Source: an uncultured Planctomycetales bacterium
GTDB taxonomy: Bacteria > Planctomycetota > Planctomycetia > Pirellulales > S012-138
NCBI GenBank assembly: GCA_937982665.1
Contig: CALJLD010000075.1
Location: 1 to 64,000, forward strand
Reading direction: 5' to 3'
DNA length: 64,000 nt
The position numbers and the translations under genes were made by a program. Of the stretch, positions 33,855 through 43,052 are shown piece after piece. The notes under the pieces are model-generated. The model searched no databases. It was not told the origin of the DNA and was given only the letters and a program-made list of their open reading frames with translations. The first letter of the stretch is position 1. Each line of letters begins with the position of its first letter.

Positions 33855-36287
33855 ATGGCCGGGAGACTTTCACTCCGCAGGGTTCTCGTCGCGTGGTTTT
33901 TTGCTTTTTCGGCCGTTGGTGTCCTTGGTCAACATTGCGTAGCGCAACAGGTTGGCGAATCAGCCGTCACGGATCAGGTGTTGGCGGAACATGCTCGGCA
34001 CTTGGAGATGGCGAAGAACTCGCCACATGCGGAGAACGCCTGGCAGTTTGTTGGACCGGAAGTTCCCATCGGCCGCGTGACTGATGTTGAAGTGCATCCT
34101 TCCGCGCCCGAAGTGATCTATGTTTCGTCTTGCGCCGGCGGAGTTTGGAAGTCCAGCGACGATGGAAAGACCTGGTCGCCCATCTTTGAGGATCACGCCT
34201 CGGCTTCCATTGGCGATATCGCCATTGCCCCGTCTGACCCCAACATTGTTTGGATTGGCACGGGCGAATCCAACATCTTCCGCAGTTCCATGGCCGGGTT
34301 TGGCGTGTACAAGTCGACCGACGCCGGCAAGACATTCCAATACATGGGCCTGGCCGATACGCAACACATTGGCCGCGTGTTGGTTCATCCCCAGAACCCG
34401 GACATTGTTTATGTGGCCGGCGCAGGTCACGAGTACGAACATAACGATGCCCGCGGAGTCTTTAAGACGACCGATGGCGGTGAGACCTGGGAGAAGGTCT
34501 TCTACAAAGGCCCCGATGTCGGTGCGATTGACCTGGCGATGGATCCTGAAGAGCCCGACACATTGTATGTCGGCACATGCGAACGTTTGCGATTGCGATG
34601 GAATGATCCGCTGCCTGGCCCGCAAGCGGGGCTCTATAAGACAACTGACGGCGGCGCGAGTTGGAAGGCTTTGACAGAAGGCTTGCCTGACTTTTCCGGC
34701 GGCGAGTACGAACGCGTGGGCATCGATATCTGTCGCAGTCAGCCGAATGTGGTTTACACCGTCCTGAATCACGCGGCCGGTCCCCGCGAAACGCGCGGTG
34801 CGGAACTTTATCGCAGCAACGACAAAGGCGAAACCTGGAGTCTGTGCGAAGGGACGGACCAGGTTCGCCGCGAGTTCCCCGCCTATGGCTGGGTCTTTGG
34901 CCAGGTTCGGGCTGATCCCACCAATCCTGATATTGTCTATGTCCTGGGATTGGGCTATCAGGGCTCGGAAGACGGCGGAAAGTCGTTCGTGCGACTTCGC
35001 GGCAGCCACGCGGACTACCACGCCATGTGGATTAACCCGAATGACAACAAACATATCCTCGTCGGCAATGACGGCGGGTTGATGATCTCGCGCGACTACC
35101 TGGAAAGCTACGAGCGTCCACAGTTGCCGATCTCCACTCCGTTCAATCTCGGCATCAGCTACACGGACCAGAAGTTCTGGCTGTATGGCTGCTTCCAGGA
35201 TTCCGGCGGGTATCGCGGCCTGATCGATCTCTCCGGCGGTCGAGACAATGTGAGTTGGATGGACGCGTGGGAGCGCGCTCCTGGCGATGAAGCCGGTCGT
35301 CAGGTTGTTGATCCCACTGACCCGACGATTGTTTACTCGGTGCGTCGTTACGGTGGCGGACCAACAAAGTCCGAAGTCGGCGATGAACCCGGCCAAGGAC
35401 GACGCGGAGGACGTTTTGGTCGTGGCGGGCAGGCACGAGATGCCGTTCAAGCCCGAGATGACGATGACCAACAAGGGGATGCTCAACAAGGTAACGCCAA
35501 TCAACAAGGACAACGCGGCCGTGGCCGTCAAGGACGAGGGCAAGGTGGAGGACGCGGCGCGCGGCAAAGCGGACCTGATTTCGGCGAAGCGACCAAACGC
35601 GCCCAATGGGTTTCACCTTTGGTGATCTCCCCGCACGATCCCAAACGCGTTTTGTACGGCGCGCAATTCGTATTCTTGACCGACGATCAAGGCGAGAACT
35701 GGAAGCAGATCAGTCCTGACTTGACCAACTACGATGAAGAGAAGCAAGGTAACATCGCGCACGCGGTTGTGTTTGCGATCTCGGAATCGCCGGTGGAAAA
35801 GGGCGTCATCTACGCCGGCACGGACGATGGCAACTTGCAAGTCACCCGCGATGAAGGGGAAAACTGGAAGTTGGTCACCAACGGACTGCCGGAAGGACTT
35901 TGCGTTTCCAGTATCGAAGCCTCGCACTTTGACGCAGGCACAGTCTTTATGACCATGACAGGTCGTCGGCACGATATCTTTGACACGTACATTTTCAAGT
36001 CGACCGATTATGGCGATACCTGGAAGCGGATCAGCGCTAACATCCCCATGGCCAGTGCCAACGTGATTAAGCAAGATCCGAAGAACAAAGACTTGCTATA
36101 CGCGGGCACTGACAAAGGCGTGTACGTCAGCACCAACGGTGGCGAACATTGGGACGTGCTGGGAAGCGGCCTGCCAACGGTCTACGTTCATGACTTGGCC
36201 GTGCATCCAACGGAAGACATGGCCGTGATCGCCACGCACGGAAGAGGATGCTGGCTGCTGGATATTCGTGCGTTGCGCGGAGAGTAG
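33855..36287 (+). CDS. exported sortilin/VPS10-type beta-propeller protein with Arg/Gly-rich insert, 810 aa
   Basis: Start at the ATG 33855, preceded by AAGAGGAG and followed by a signal peptide ('VLVAWFFAFSAVGVLGQHC'). The open frame runs 640 nt further upstream only as antisense of the oxidoreductase gene. Many BNR/Asp-box blades: 'GVWKSSDDGKTWSPI', 'GVYKSTDAGKTFQYM', 'GVFKTTDGGETWEKV', 'ITDDQGENW'-type near 35690 and 'IFKSTDYGDTWKRI'. The family resembles 'glycosyl hydrolase, BNR repeat' planctomycete proteins; catalysis has not been shown for them. Odd: a 60-residue Gln/Asp then Arg/Gly-rich insert (about 35380-35580; 'QGQRGRGRQGRGQGGGRG') interrupts the propeller. It is similar in style to the insert in the PQQ protein at 4397. 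Confidence 0.88.
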   Translation: MAGRLSLRRVLVAWFFAFSAVGVLGQHCVAQQVGESAVTDQVLAEHARHLEMAKNSPHAENAWQFVGPEVPIGRVTDVEVHPSAPEVIYVSSCAGGVWKSSDDGKTWSPIFEDHASASIGDIAIAPSDPNIVWIGTGESNIFRSSMAGFGVYKSTDAGKTFQYMGLADTQHIGRVLVHPQNPDIVYVAGAGHEYEHNDARGVFKTTDGGETWEKVFYKGPDVGAIDLAMDPEEPDTLYVGTCERLRLRWNDPLPGPQAGLYKTTDGGASWKALTEGLPDFSGGEYERVGIDICRSQPNVVYTVLNHAAGPRETRGAELYRSNDKGETWSLCEGTDQVRREFPAYGWVFGQVRADPTNPDIVYVLGLGYQGSEDGGKSFVRLRGSHADYHAMWINPNDNKHILVGNDGGLMISRDYLESYERPQLPISTPFNLGISYTDQKFWLYGCFQDSGGYRGLIDLSGGRDNVSWMDAWERAPGDEAGRQVVDPTDPTIVYSVRRYGGGPTKSEVGDEPGQGRRGGRFGRGGQARDAVQARDDDDQQGDAQQGNANQQGQRGRGRQGRGQGGGRGARQSGPDFGEATKRAQWVSPLVISPHDPKRVLYGAQFVFLTDDQGENWKQISPDLTNYDEEKQGNIAHAVVFAISESPVEKGVIYAGTDDGNLQVTRDEGENWKLVTNGLPEGLCVSSIEASHFDAGTVFMTMTGRRHDIFDTYIFKSTDYGDTWKRISANIPMASANVIKQDPKNKDLLYAGTDKGVYVSTNGGEHWDVLGSGLPTVYVHDLAVHPTEDMAVIATHGRGCWLLDIRALRGE

Positions 36288-36330
36288 GACCAAAGATCCA
36301 CCGCACACTCGCGATCCAGTTCAACGTCAC

Positions 36331-37413
36331 TCAACCATAAGTCGATTCCGCGCTCACCGCGTTCTTGCCGGTGCGGGCTTCGTCCGCGCATGCGGCAATG
36401 GCGTCGCATGCCTGCTGGATTCCGTCTTGAGTGACGTTGAGATGGATCACCGCACGAATTTGTTGCGGACCAAAGGCCATGGCCTGCACTCCGCGTTCGC
36501 CCAGTCGTGCGGCAAACTCGCCTGCAGTCCCCAACCTGGAATCGAGCGCGAAGATCACGATGTTGGTTTCCGGAGGTGGTTGCAAAGATAAGCCGGGAAC
36601 CTGTTGCACGGCTGCTCCCAGCATTTTGGCCAGCTGATGGTCCTCCGCCAGGCGATCGACCTGATGCCGCAATGCGTACAGCGCGCCCGCGGCAATGATG
36701 CCTGCTTGCCTCATTCCACCGCCGAACATCTTCCGATGTCGATGGGCAGCGGCGATCTGATCTCGCGTGCCAACTAAAGCAGAACCCACCGGAGCACCAA
36801 GGCCTTTGCTGAAGCAAACACTCACAGTGTCAAAGTGACTCGCCCAAGTGGCTGCCGGAATGCCGCTGGCAACAACCGCATTGAACAGACGAGCGCCATC
36901 CAAATGTGTTGCCAGTTCGTTCTCTCGCGCCCAAGCGCAAATCTCTTCAACGGATTCCAAAGGCAGAATCTTGCCGCCGCCGCGATTGTGCGTGTTCTCT
37001 AACGTCACCAGCCGCGTGCGGGCGAGGTGCTCGTTATCAGGACGAATCAGACCTTGCACTTGCTCCAACCGCAGCACGCCAAACTCACCATCAACCGTGC
37101 GAGGAATCAATCCGCTTACCTGAGCGAAAGCCCCTTGTTCATAGTTGTAAACATGGCAGCCGGATTCACAGATGAATTCATCTCCCTGCTGGCAGTGGGT
37201 GCGGAGCGCAAGCTGGTTCGCCATCGAGCCCGAGGGCGTAAAGAGCGCGGCCTCCTTGCCCAACATCTCGGCGATCGTGTCTTGCAGTTCGTTGACTGTC
37301 GGATCTTCGCGAAAGACGTCATCGCCAACAGGGGCTTCCGCCATCGCGGAACGCATGCCAGGTGTGGGCAGAGTCAACGTATCGCTGCGGAGGTCAATCA
37401 CGGCGTGAGTCAT
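36331..37413 (-). CDS. ltaE: low-specificity L-threonine aldolase, 360 aa
   Basis: PLP enzyme cleaving L-threonine (and allo-threonine) to glycine and acetaldehyde. Start at the ATG 37413, which gives the family opening 'VIDLRSDTLTLPTPGMR'. Visible: 'VGDDVFREDPTVNELQ', 'FTPSGSMANQLAL', 'HLDGARLFNAVVASG' and the PLP lysine in 'SVCFSKGLGAPVGS'. Length is normal. It stands alone between a propeller gene (convergent, 43-nt gap) and a 600-nt repeat-bearing gap. Symbol given by family; whether L-threonine or L-allo-threonine is preferred cannot be told. Confidence 0.93.
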   Translation of the reverse strand: MTHAVIDLRSDTLTLPTPGMRSAMAEAPVGDDVFREDPTVNELQDTIAEMLGKEAALFTPSGSMANQLALRTHCQQGDEFICESGCHVYNYEQGAFAQVSGLIPRTVDGEFGVLRLEQVQGLIRPDNEHLARTRLVTLENTHNRGGGKILPLESVEEICAWARENELATHLDGARLFNAVVASGIPAATWASHFDTVSVCFSKGLGAPVGSALVGTRDQIAAAHRHRKMFGGGMRQAGIIAAGALYALRHQVDRLAEDHQLAKMLGAAVQQVPGLSLQPPPETNIVIFALDSRLGTAGEFAARLGERGVQAMAFGPQQIRAVIHLNVTQDGIQQACDAIAACADEARTGKNAVSAESTYG

Positions 37414-38042
37414 TCCAAATGCAATTCCAAACAATCAAACAACTGGTTTGCCAACAAGAGCAAGAGCAGTATAGCATCATGCCGCTCCAGTTCACGCATG
37501 CAGCGATGCTTATCGAAGGTCGCCGTAGGTGACAGGATGAATCGAGTTGGCGTTGATCGTTTGCAACTTGTGCCCGCACACCCGACCAGCGAACCGGCCA
37601 GAGCCTCGCGCGCAGCAAGCCCCGCAGCGCACCTTGAGGCGTATACATCGCGCCCGCGCCGGTCAAGTTTTTTTAAATCATCGAGTTGGTGAGCGCGCTA
37701 GCGTGAAACACCGGTCCAGCCCGTGTACAACAACTCGAAAATTCACGTGATATTTGCGGTGTGCGCGCTAGCGAAATTGCTGGGTGTGCGAACAAGACCG
37801 GCCGCCGCGACAGGCCAAGATTTTCAAACTGGTCTTCCACGCTGCGCAGCTTTCGTGCGAGATTTGCTCGTTCGCTCTTTGGCAACTGAACCCAAACTTT
37901 GAAACGCACCAATGCGTGTTGGGCCGCGGTCTAAACTCTTCACCGGGCTGCGGTGTTGGGCCGGGATCTCAGTCCTTCAGAGCGATCACCTTAATGGTTG
38001 ACTCTTGCGTGGTGTGAGCAGGGCAGGCAACGACTTTGCCGG
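37414..38042. other. ~630 nt intergenic gap with dispersed element
   Basis: Between the threonine aldolase start and the MFS gene 3' end. It contains copy B of the dispersed element (37808-37953) and, just before it, two copies of 'gcgcgctagcg' (about 37695 and 37767) flanking 70 nt; this small motif recurs as 'gctagcgcg' at about 54390 and 63912. No protein-like frame found. Confidence 0.5.
37808..37953 (+). repeat. dispersed ~130 bp intergenic element, copy B
   Basis: Closest to the copy at 62824-62955. Both share 'gcgcagctttcgtg', 'atttgctcgttcgctctttg', 'gaacccaaactttgaaacgc' and 'tgcgtg.tgggcc.cgg' in order. On the minus strand the two copies can be read as similar short peptides ('RFKVWVQLPKSERAN' and 'RFKVWVRLPKSERAN'), but the frames fall apart on both sides. 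Confidence 0.8.
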
Positions 38043-39281
38043 CTATGCGTCGTTCGAGTGTCGCAAGCGCCATCGCCCTAGCCAGAAGGCGATGGCCCCG
38101 CCAACCAGTGCCAGGCCCGCCAGGCTGGAGTAGGCGATTGCTCGGCCGTGTTCCGCGTTTTCCAACACACTGCCGGCGTACCAGGCCCCAAAGGAGCCAA
38201 CACCAAAGGACATCATGTTGGAGAAACCGTAGCCGAGGCTGCGTCGGCGGCGGGGAACGAAGTCCGCAATCAAGCTGTTGTAAAGCGGCTGTTGCATGAA
38301 CAGGACGAGGCTCACAATCGCCGCGGACACCAAACGCCAGTTCCCTTCGGCAAAAGCCATAGCGACAAGGAACGGAGCGGTGGTGACAATCACGGTCCCA
38401 AGCTGCCGCTCTTGTTTGCCAGGCCTGGCGATTGATCCGGCGATGTATTGACCGGCCATGCCAACCAGCAACACACCGCCGGTCGCGAAGTTGCGAAAAG
38501 CCTTGTCTTGCAGGCCGCCGGAAGTTCCGTTCGCAAGCCAGGCGTTGATGTCATCGCGAAGCGGAAGATCGCCCAGGTAGCGCGGGAGAAAGTTCATCAA
38601 CGCGGCGTAGATGAATCCGAAGATTGCTCCGGACGATGCGAGGATGAAAAAGGCTTTCCAATTGCCGTTATCTTCATCCGTATCTGCCGCGCCGGTTGAT
38701 TCGGTTGGTTGCCGATGATGTTCTTTCAACATGCTGGCGATCAACAGTCCCAGCAAGAAACCGGGAATGGAAAGCACCAGATAGAACTGTCGCCAGGTCA
38801 GCCAGGAAAGGACAAGGCCTGCGATGAACGGCGCGGCCGCGATGCCTGCGGAACCAAACACGCCATGAATGCCCAAAGCTTTGGCGCGGACATGCGGCGG
38901 AGCTTCATGCGAGATCAACGCCAGCCCCGCCGGATGATAGATGCTGGCGAACGTGCCCATGCAAAACATCACGGCGAACAACAGCGGCAAGCTGGCCGCT
39001 TCCGGCGAAAGCCAGGCTGCGATGCAGCACGCCGCGCATCCCCAAAGATAGATGGTCAGCAACCACTTCGCGCCGTAGCGATCGACCAGCCAACCGGCAG
39101 CCAACGCACCCAGGCCAAAGGGGAACCGCCACAAGTTGCCCATCAAACCGGTTGTATCGGCCCCAACGCCGTATTCGCCGGCGATCAATTCCTCAACGGC
39201 CGGAAACGAAAGCTCGAACACATGCACCATGGCGTGAGCGCAGCTCACCAAGAGCACCAGGCGCAAAGTTTGCCGCGTCAT
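38043..39281 (-). CDS. MFS transporter, 412 aa
   Basis: Twelve hydrophobic segments are distributed over the length, with MFS signatures: 'GALAAGWLVDRYGAKWLL' between helices 2 and 3, and a cytosolic loop with 'KEHHRQPTESTGAADTDED' in the middle. The opening 'TLRLVLLVSCAHAMVHVFELSFPAVEEL' (long, quoted as 'CAHAMVHVFELSFPA') resembles the FsrR/fosmidomycin-resistance-like or sugar/organic-acid branch; substrate unknown. Its ATG overlaps the trpD stop by four bases (39278-39281, ATGA), so it is translationally coupled to trpD. The pairing with tryptophan synthesis is unusual and may simply reflect operon shuffling. Confidence 0.9.
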   Translation of the reverse strand: MTRQTLRLVLLVSCAHAMVHVFELSFPAVEELIAGEYGVGADTTGLMGNLWRFPFGLGALAAGWLVDRYGAKWLLTIYLWGCAACCIAAWLSPEAASLPLLFAVMFCMGTFASIYHPAGLALISHEAPPHVRAKALGIHGVFGSAGIAAAPFIAGLVLSWLTWRQFYLVLSIPGFLLGLLIASMLKEHHRQPTESTGAADTDEDNGNWKAFFILASSGAIFGFIYAALMNFLPRYLGDLPLRDDINAWLANGTSGGLQDKAFRNFATGGVLLVGMAGQYIAGSIARPGKQERQLGTVIVTTAPFLVAMAFAEGNWRLVSAAIVSLVLFMQQPLYNSLIADFVPRRRRSLGYGFSNMMSFGVGSFGAWYAGSVLENAEHGRAIAYSSLAGLALVGGAIAFWLGRWRLRHSNDA

Positions 39282-40306
39282 GAGTTTGTTCGGTCGATCA
39301 ATTTCCGCAAAATATCCAAAGCACGACCACTATCGACTGCCTCGGTCACGGCGGCCGTGCAATCGGACATCTCGTCAAACTTGCCCACGGTGAACAAAGA
39401 CGCCGCCGCGTTGAGGATGGTGATGTCGCGGGCCGGGCCAGACTTTCCCTCCAGCACGCCAAGGATCATCGCGGCGCTTTCTTCGGGACCGTCGACGCAA
39501 ACCGGTCGCAGCGATTGCCGTGACAGGCCGAAATCTTCGGGCGTCCATTCGTGTTCGCAATAGTCCGGCTGAGCGGATCCAGGTTCGTTGGCCGCCTCGC
39601 TGATGTCCGTCGCCGCGGCGAGTGTGACTTCGTCCAAACCGTCCTGTCCATGCACCACATACGCTCGGCGAATGCCAAGCACGCCCAAGGCTTTCGCAAG
39701 CAGCGGTCGCAATTCCGCGCGGCCGACACCAATCAGTTGATAAGGGCTTTCCGCAGGGTTGGTCAATGGCCCCACGATGTTGAAGATCGTTGGCACGCCC
39801 AACTCGCGACGAACTTGAGCCACGTGCTTCATGCTGGAATGCAACAGCGGGGCAAAGCAGAAGCATACGCCGATCTCTTCCAGGCAGGCTTCAACCGTGG
39901 GGACGTCAGCTTCCACGTTGACGCCCAATCGCAGCAGGACGTCAGCGGAGCCTGTGGTGCTGCTGACTTTGCGGTTGCCGTGCTTGGCGACAGGAACGCC
40001 TGCCGCGGCTGTGACTAACGCCGCGGCCGTACTGATGTTGAACGTGCCCGCTCCGTCTCCGCCTGTCCCGCAAGTGTCGATGACGTCATCCCGATTGGAA
40101 CGAATGCGAGTCATCTTCTGCCGCATGACCTTGGCGACGGCCGCAACTTCCGTGTACGTCTCGCCTTTCTCGCGGAGGCCCATCAAGAACAGCCCAATTT
40201 CGCCAGCAGACGCGCGACCATCCATGATGATTTCCATCGCGGAGACCATCTGGTCGTCGGCGAGATCTTGTCCGGCGGCGAGTTGTCCGAGCGTGGCGGC
40301 AAGCAA
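39278..40306 (-). CDS. trpD: anthranilate phosphoribosyltransferase, 342 aa
   Basis: Second step of tryptophan synthesis: transfers phosphoribose from PRPP to anthranilate. The PRPP-binding motif 'DTCGTGGDGAGTFNIST' is complete, as are 'KHGNRKVSSTTGSADVL' and 'GPLTNPAESPYQLIGV'. The only start that gives the family N-terminus ('LGQLAAGQDLADDQM', 'EIGLFLMGLREKGETYTE') is the TTG at 40306; a stop lies two codons upstream. No other trp genes are nearby. The downstream MFS gene overlaps by four bases. Confidence 0.96.
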   Translation of the reverse strand: MLAATLGQLAAGQDLADDQMVSAMEIIMDGRASAGEIGLFLMGLREKGETYTEVAAVAKVMRQKMTRIRSNRDDVIDTCGTGGDGAGTFNISTAAALVTAAAGVPVAKHGNRKVSSTTGSADVLLRLGVNVEADVPTVEACLEEIGVCFCFAPLLHSSMKHVAQVRRELGVPTIFNIVGPLTNPAESPYQLIGVGRAELRPLLAKALGVLGIRRAYVVHGQDGLDEVTLAAATDISEAANEPGSAQPDYCEHEWTPEDFGLSRQSLRPVCVDGPEESAAMILGVLEGKSGPARDITILNAAASLFTVGKFDEMSDCTAAVTEAVDSGRALDILRKLIDRTNS

Positions 40307-40484
40307 AGGTCAGACCGGGCGAAACGGAGTTGCGATAGAAACGAGGAACTCCAGTTTAGTCAGTCAGCCGCACCGCGACAGTGGCTGGCCAGCGTTGGCG
40401 GAGAAATCAAGCACGGAATTAGCGAACAAGAACAAATGGCAGATCGCAGTTGGCGGATTTAGCCAGTGTTCGCAACGGCGAAGC

Positions 40485-40823
40485 TCACTCTTCGCGCAAC
40501 TGAGCGATCATGTTCGCGATGGATGCTTCCCAGGCGTGCTTGTTGAGTTCCAGGTTCGGATCGACAATCACGTGCGTCAGCCCATGATCGGTCTCGAGTT
40601 CTTCCAAGAAGTTGGCCAAGCGATCCCGATCCGCGTGCTCAACCACCCGCAATGCCGAATCATCAAGCGACTTGAGGGCTTTCTCCGCGAGAGAATGCTC
40701 TGAAAAGAGATACGCAGCGTTCGATCTTCTCGACGCGGCTGCGCGCCGCACAACCGTGTTCGAGACCTCGAGCAGCGAATACAACGGCAGCTCTATCGGC
40801 ACGCTCTTGACCTCGAACCTCAT
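40485..40823 (-). CDS. small hypothetical protein, 112 aa
   Basis: ATG start; the product is soluble with plausible alternating strands and helices ('MRFEVKSVPIELPLYSLLE', 'SLDDSALRVVEHADRDRLA'). No recognised family. It lies alone between trpD and the sugar isomerase gene, with no clear Shine-Dalgarno. An overlapping frame on the other strand (40612-40893) is less protein-like. Confidence 0.45.
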   Translation of the reverse strand: MRFEVKSVPIELPLYSLLEVSNTVVRRAAASRRSNAAYLFSEHSLAEKALKSLDDSALRVVEHADRDRLANFLEELETDHGLTHVIVDPNLELNKHAWEASIANMIAQLREE

Positions 40824-41060
40824 GAAATCCCCGCTGGCAGACGCCAGCTATTTACGTTTGCTTCCGCCGCACCAATGTGCAGCAAAGCACTAGATTACCG
40901 CTGGGGATTACGGATGCCAAGCGAATTTTCTGCGAAGGCAACCGGACCGATCATTCATGCCCGCAATGAGTTAGCGAGATTACCGAACAAGCCAAACCGT
41001 AAGACTTGGGTTTATTCGAGTTGACCATCGGCTGCATTCGTAGCCACCAGTCAAATGATT

Positions 41061-41999
41061 CTAGCCACCGTACGTCTTGGCCAACTCGTCGATTGCCGTC
41101 TTGCACTTGGCCGTGGCTGCCCAGGCGTCCGGCCAGAAGCACAGGTCAATCGTCCACCAATCATCCGGAGAGCCCGCAGCGACAATGTCCGGCATGATCG
41201 CGCCGAAGTCGAGGTTGCCTTCGCCAAAGGGCGGATGCGTGCTGGTGTGATTGTCGTGCAAGGTGCCGTCGGAATCGATCAAGTGCAGGCGGCCGATCTT
41301 GCCGTTGAGTTTGCGAGCAAGTTCGGCAATTCCGCCGGGCAGTGTTTCTTGCTCGCCTGGCTGCCGAGAGCCATAAACGGCGACCATGTTTGCATGGCAT
41401 GTGTCGAACATGGTGCTGAAGTTGTCGTGGTTGACGCCATCCAAAACGCGGAAGACGTCGCTGGGCTTGTTGAAGGCAAAGCCCGGTTCAAATTCCCAGA
41501 CAACGCGGACGCCGGCGTCACCGGCGATCTTCGCGCATTCATTCCAGGTTTCGCAAACGCGTTTGAGCGCCTGGTTGTAGTCGACAACCGGCTTGTCTTC
41601 CAACGCCGGTTCATCGCCCACCTGGCCCAACACGCGCGGGTCTTCGGTCGTGTCAACGCGGATGACGTCGATGCCGAGATCATTGCAGAACTCAACGTTC
41701 TTGCGGAACGTGGCCAGATACGATTCGTTGCTTGGCGCGGTGATCAAAGCTTCCCCCCACAAGTCGGCGGCCAAACCGCTGCAGCCCATGCCGCGCGATT
41801 CCCAAAGATCACGCACTTCCGCGCGGGCTTCCTTAGTGGTTTGCAGATCAGGATTGGGATGCACGCCAAACCCGCCCAACTCCAATCCGTTGAAGCCTAA
41901 GTCGTGCAGTTTGGAGACCACTTCCGGAAAGGGGACCGGGTTCTGCTCGTAAGGTCCAATGGAATAGGCCCAAGTGCCGATGGAGATACGCTTGCTCAT
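41061..41999 (-). CDS. sugar phosphate isomerase/epimerase-like TIM-barrel protein, 312 aa
   Basis: Xylose-isomerase-like (AP endonuclease 2) TIM barrel. It has 'LGFNGLELGGFGVHPNPD', 'GIDVIRVDTTEDPRV', 'VRVVWEFEPGFAFNKPSD', 'FSTMFDTCHANMVAVYGS' and 'GRLHLIDSDGTLHDNHTST', the usual metal-binding Glu/Asp/His positions of this fold. No signal peptide, so cytosolic. Probably acts on a sugar or inositol derivative; the reaction is not predictable. It follows the DUF1559-like gene by 60 nt on the same strand. Confidence 0.9.
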   Translation of the reverse strand: MSKRISIGTWAYSIGPYEQNPVPFPEVVSKLHDLGFNGLELGGFGVHPNPDLQTTKEARAEVRDLWESRGMGCSGLAADLWGEALITAPSNESYLATFRKNVEFCNDLGIDVIRVDTTEDPRVLGQVGDEPALEDKPVVDYNQALKRVCETWNECAKIAGDAGVRVVWEFEPGFAFNKPSDVFRVLDGVNHDNFSTMFDTCHANMVAVYGSRQPGEQETLPGGIAELARKLNGKIGRLHLIDSDGTLHDNHTSTHPPFGEGNLDFGAIMPDIVAAGSPDDWWTIDLCFWPDAWAATAKCKTAIDELAKTYGG

Positions 42000-42059
42000 G
42001 GTGACTGCGAAGAATTGAGGAAGGGTGAATTATTTGAAGGGTGCGGGCAAGTCCAACAG

Positions 42060-42782
42060 TCACTGAGAACCGTTGGTCTCGGATTGCGTTTGTGGTGGCG
42101 CCGTAAACAGTTCCAAAAGTCTGGCAGGCGTGACTTCATCAGGCCGGAGGGCTCGAACATTCCCCGCCACATTCGCGATCAAAAGTGAAGAACGGAACGC
42201 TGTGATCCTGGGGTCCGTAATCGAAAGCTCGTCAGGCCTGGTCCAAATGACCGCCAACTCCGGCGGCACTTCGACAACTCTACCGACTTGGCCGACTCGA
42301 TCCAACAACTTGCTCAGCGCTTCTGGCGAATTTGGCGACAGCTGCCGGAAAAGTTCATTGGTTGTTTGCGCTTCCACTGGCATCACCAAGCACGTGTGCC
42401 CCGTTTCCACTGACTCGCCCAAAGGCTTGAGGTCAAGCGGCATGCGTGCAATCAATGTGCGGTTGTGCGGGCTGTCCCAAGGCTCATCAAGATGGAACTC
42501 GTCATAGAGTTCCTGCTCGCCCATTTGCGGCAACACCGCCACGCGCCAACTCAGCCCAGGATGGATTTCCCGCACTTCCGGGGCATCGGGGTAGGCCGCG
42601 CGGGTTTCTTCCAAAATAACAAAACTCAACGCCAACGCTTTGATCCGATTGTGCGCCTCTGAGAATTCGGCGGCTGCTCGCATTTCCGCCATGAAGTAGA
42701 CGAAGCCACCGATTAGCAGCGCAAGAAATACGCCTGCGATCCACAGGCCTCTCTTGCGGCTGGAGTGTTGTGCGGTGCTCAT
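42060..42782 (-). CDS. DUF1559-like membrane-anchored protein, 240 aa
   Basis: ATG 42782 chosen (an upstream ATG at 42794 is possible). A basic N-terminus is followed by one transmembrane helix ('GLWIAGVFLALLIGGFVYF'). The next ~90 residues show the DUF1559 pattern: 'LSWRVAVLPQMGEQELYDEF' then 'DEPWDSPHNRTLIARMP'. Typical DUF1559 proteins begin with a type IV pilin-like prepilin peptide, which this one lacks, so it is probably a membrane-tethered rather than pilus-type member. The C-terminal part ends with the usual 'ANVAGNVRALRPDE'. Downstream of argD and upstream of the isomerase gene on the same strand. Confidence 0.75.
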   Translation of the reverse strand: MSTAQHSSRKRGLWIAGVFLALLIGGFVYFMAEMRAAAEFSEAHNRIKALALSFVILEETRAAYPDAPEVREIHPGLSWRVAVLPQMGEQELYDEFHLDEPWDSPHNRTLIARMPLDLKPLGESVETGHTCLVMPVEAQTTNELFRQLSPNSPEALSKLLDRVGQVGRVVEVPPELAVIWTRPDELSITDPRITAFRSSLLIANVAGNVRALRPDEVTPARLLELFTAPPQTQSETNGSQ

Positions 42783-43052
42783 CGTTGCTTCCACGAGTGA
42801 TTCCCGCTGTGCCGGTTGAACTCACCAACGGCAGGAGTGACAACTTCGGTTGCCTTTCACAAGCGTTGTTATGCCAAGCGCTGTGTGATTCTGATCGAGC
42901 TGCGGATTAGCTTGAAGACTCCTGACGCTGCCCGATCCCAAGAATTGCGGGCGATGGCTCGGATCGGTCGCGGCTTTGATCAGCGAATACTCGAATTGGT
43001 TCTCAGGTGCAAACATGGCCATCGACCTCAAATCTCTTTTAGCTATTCTGAG

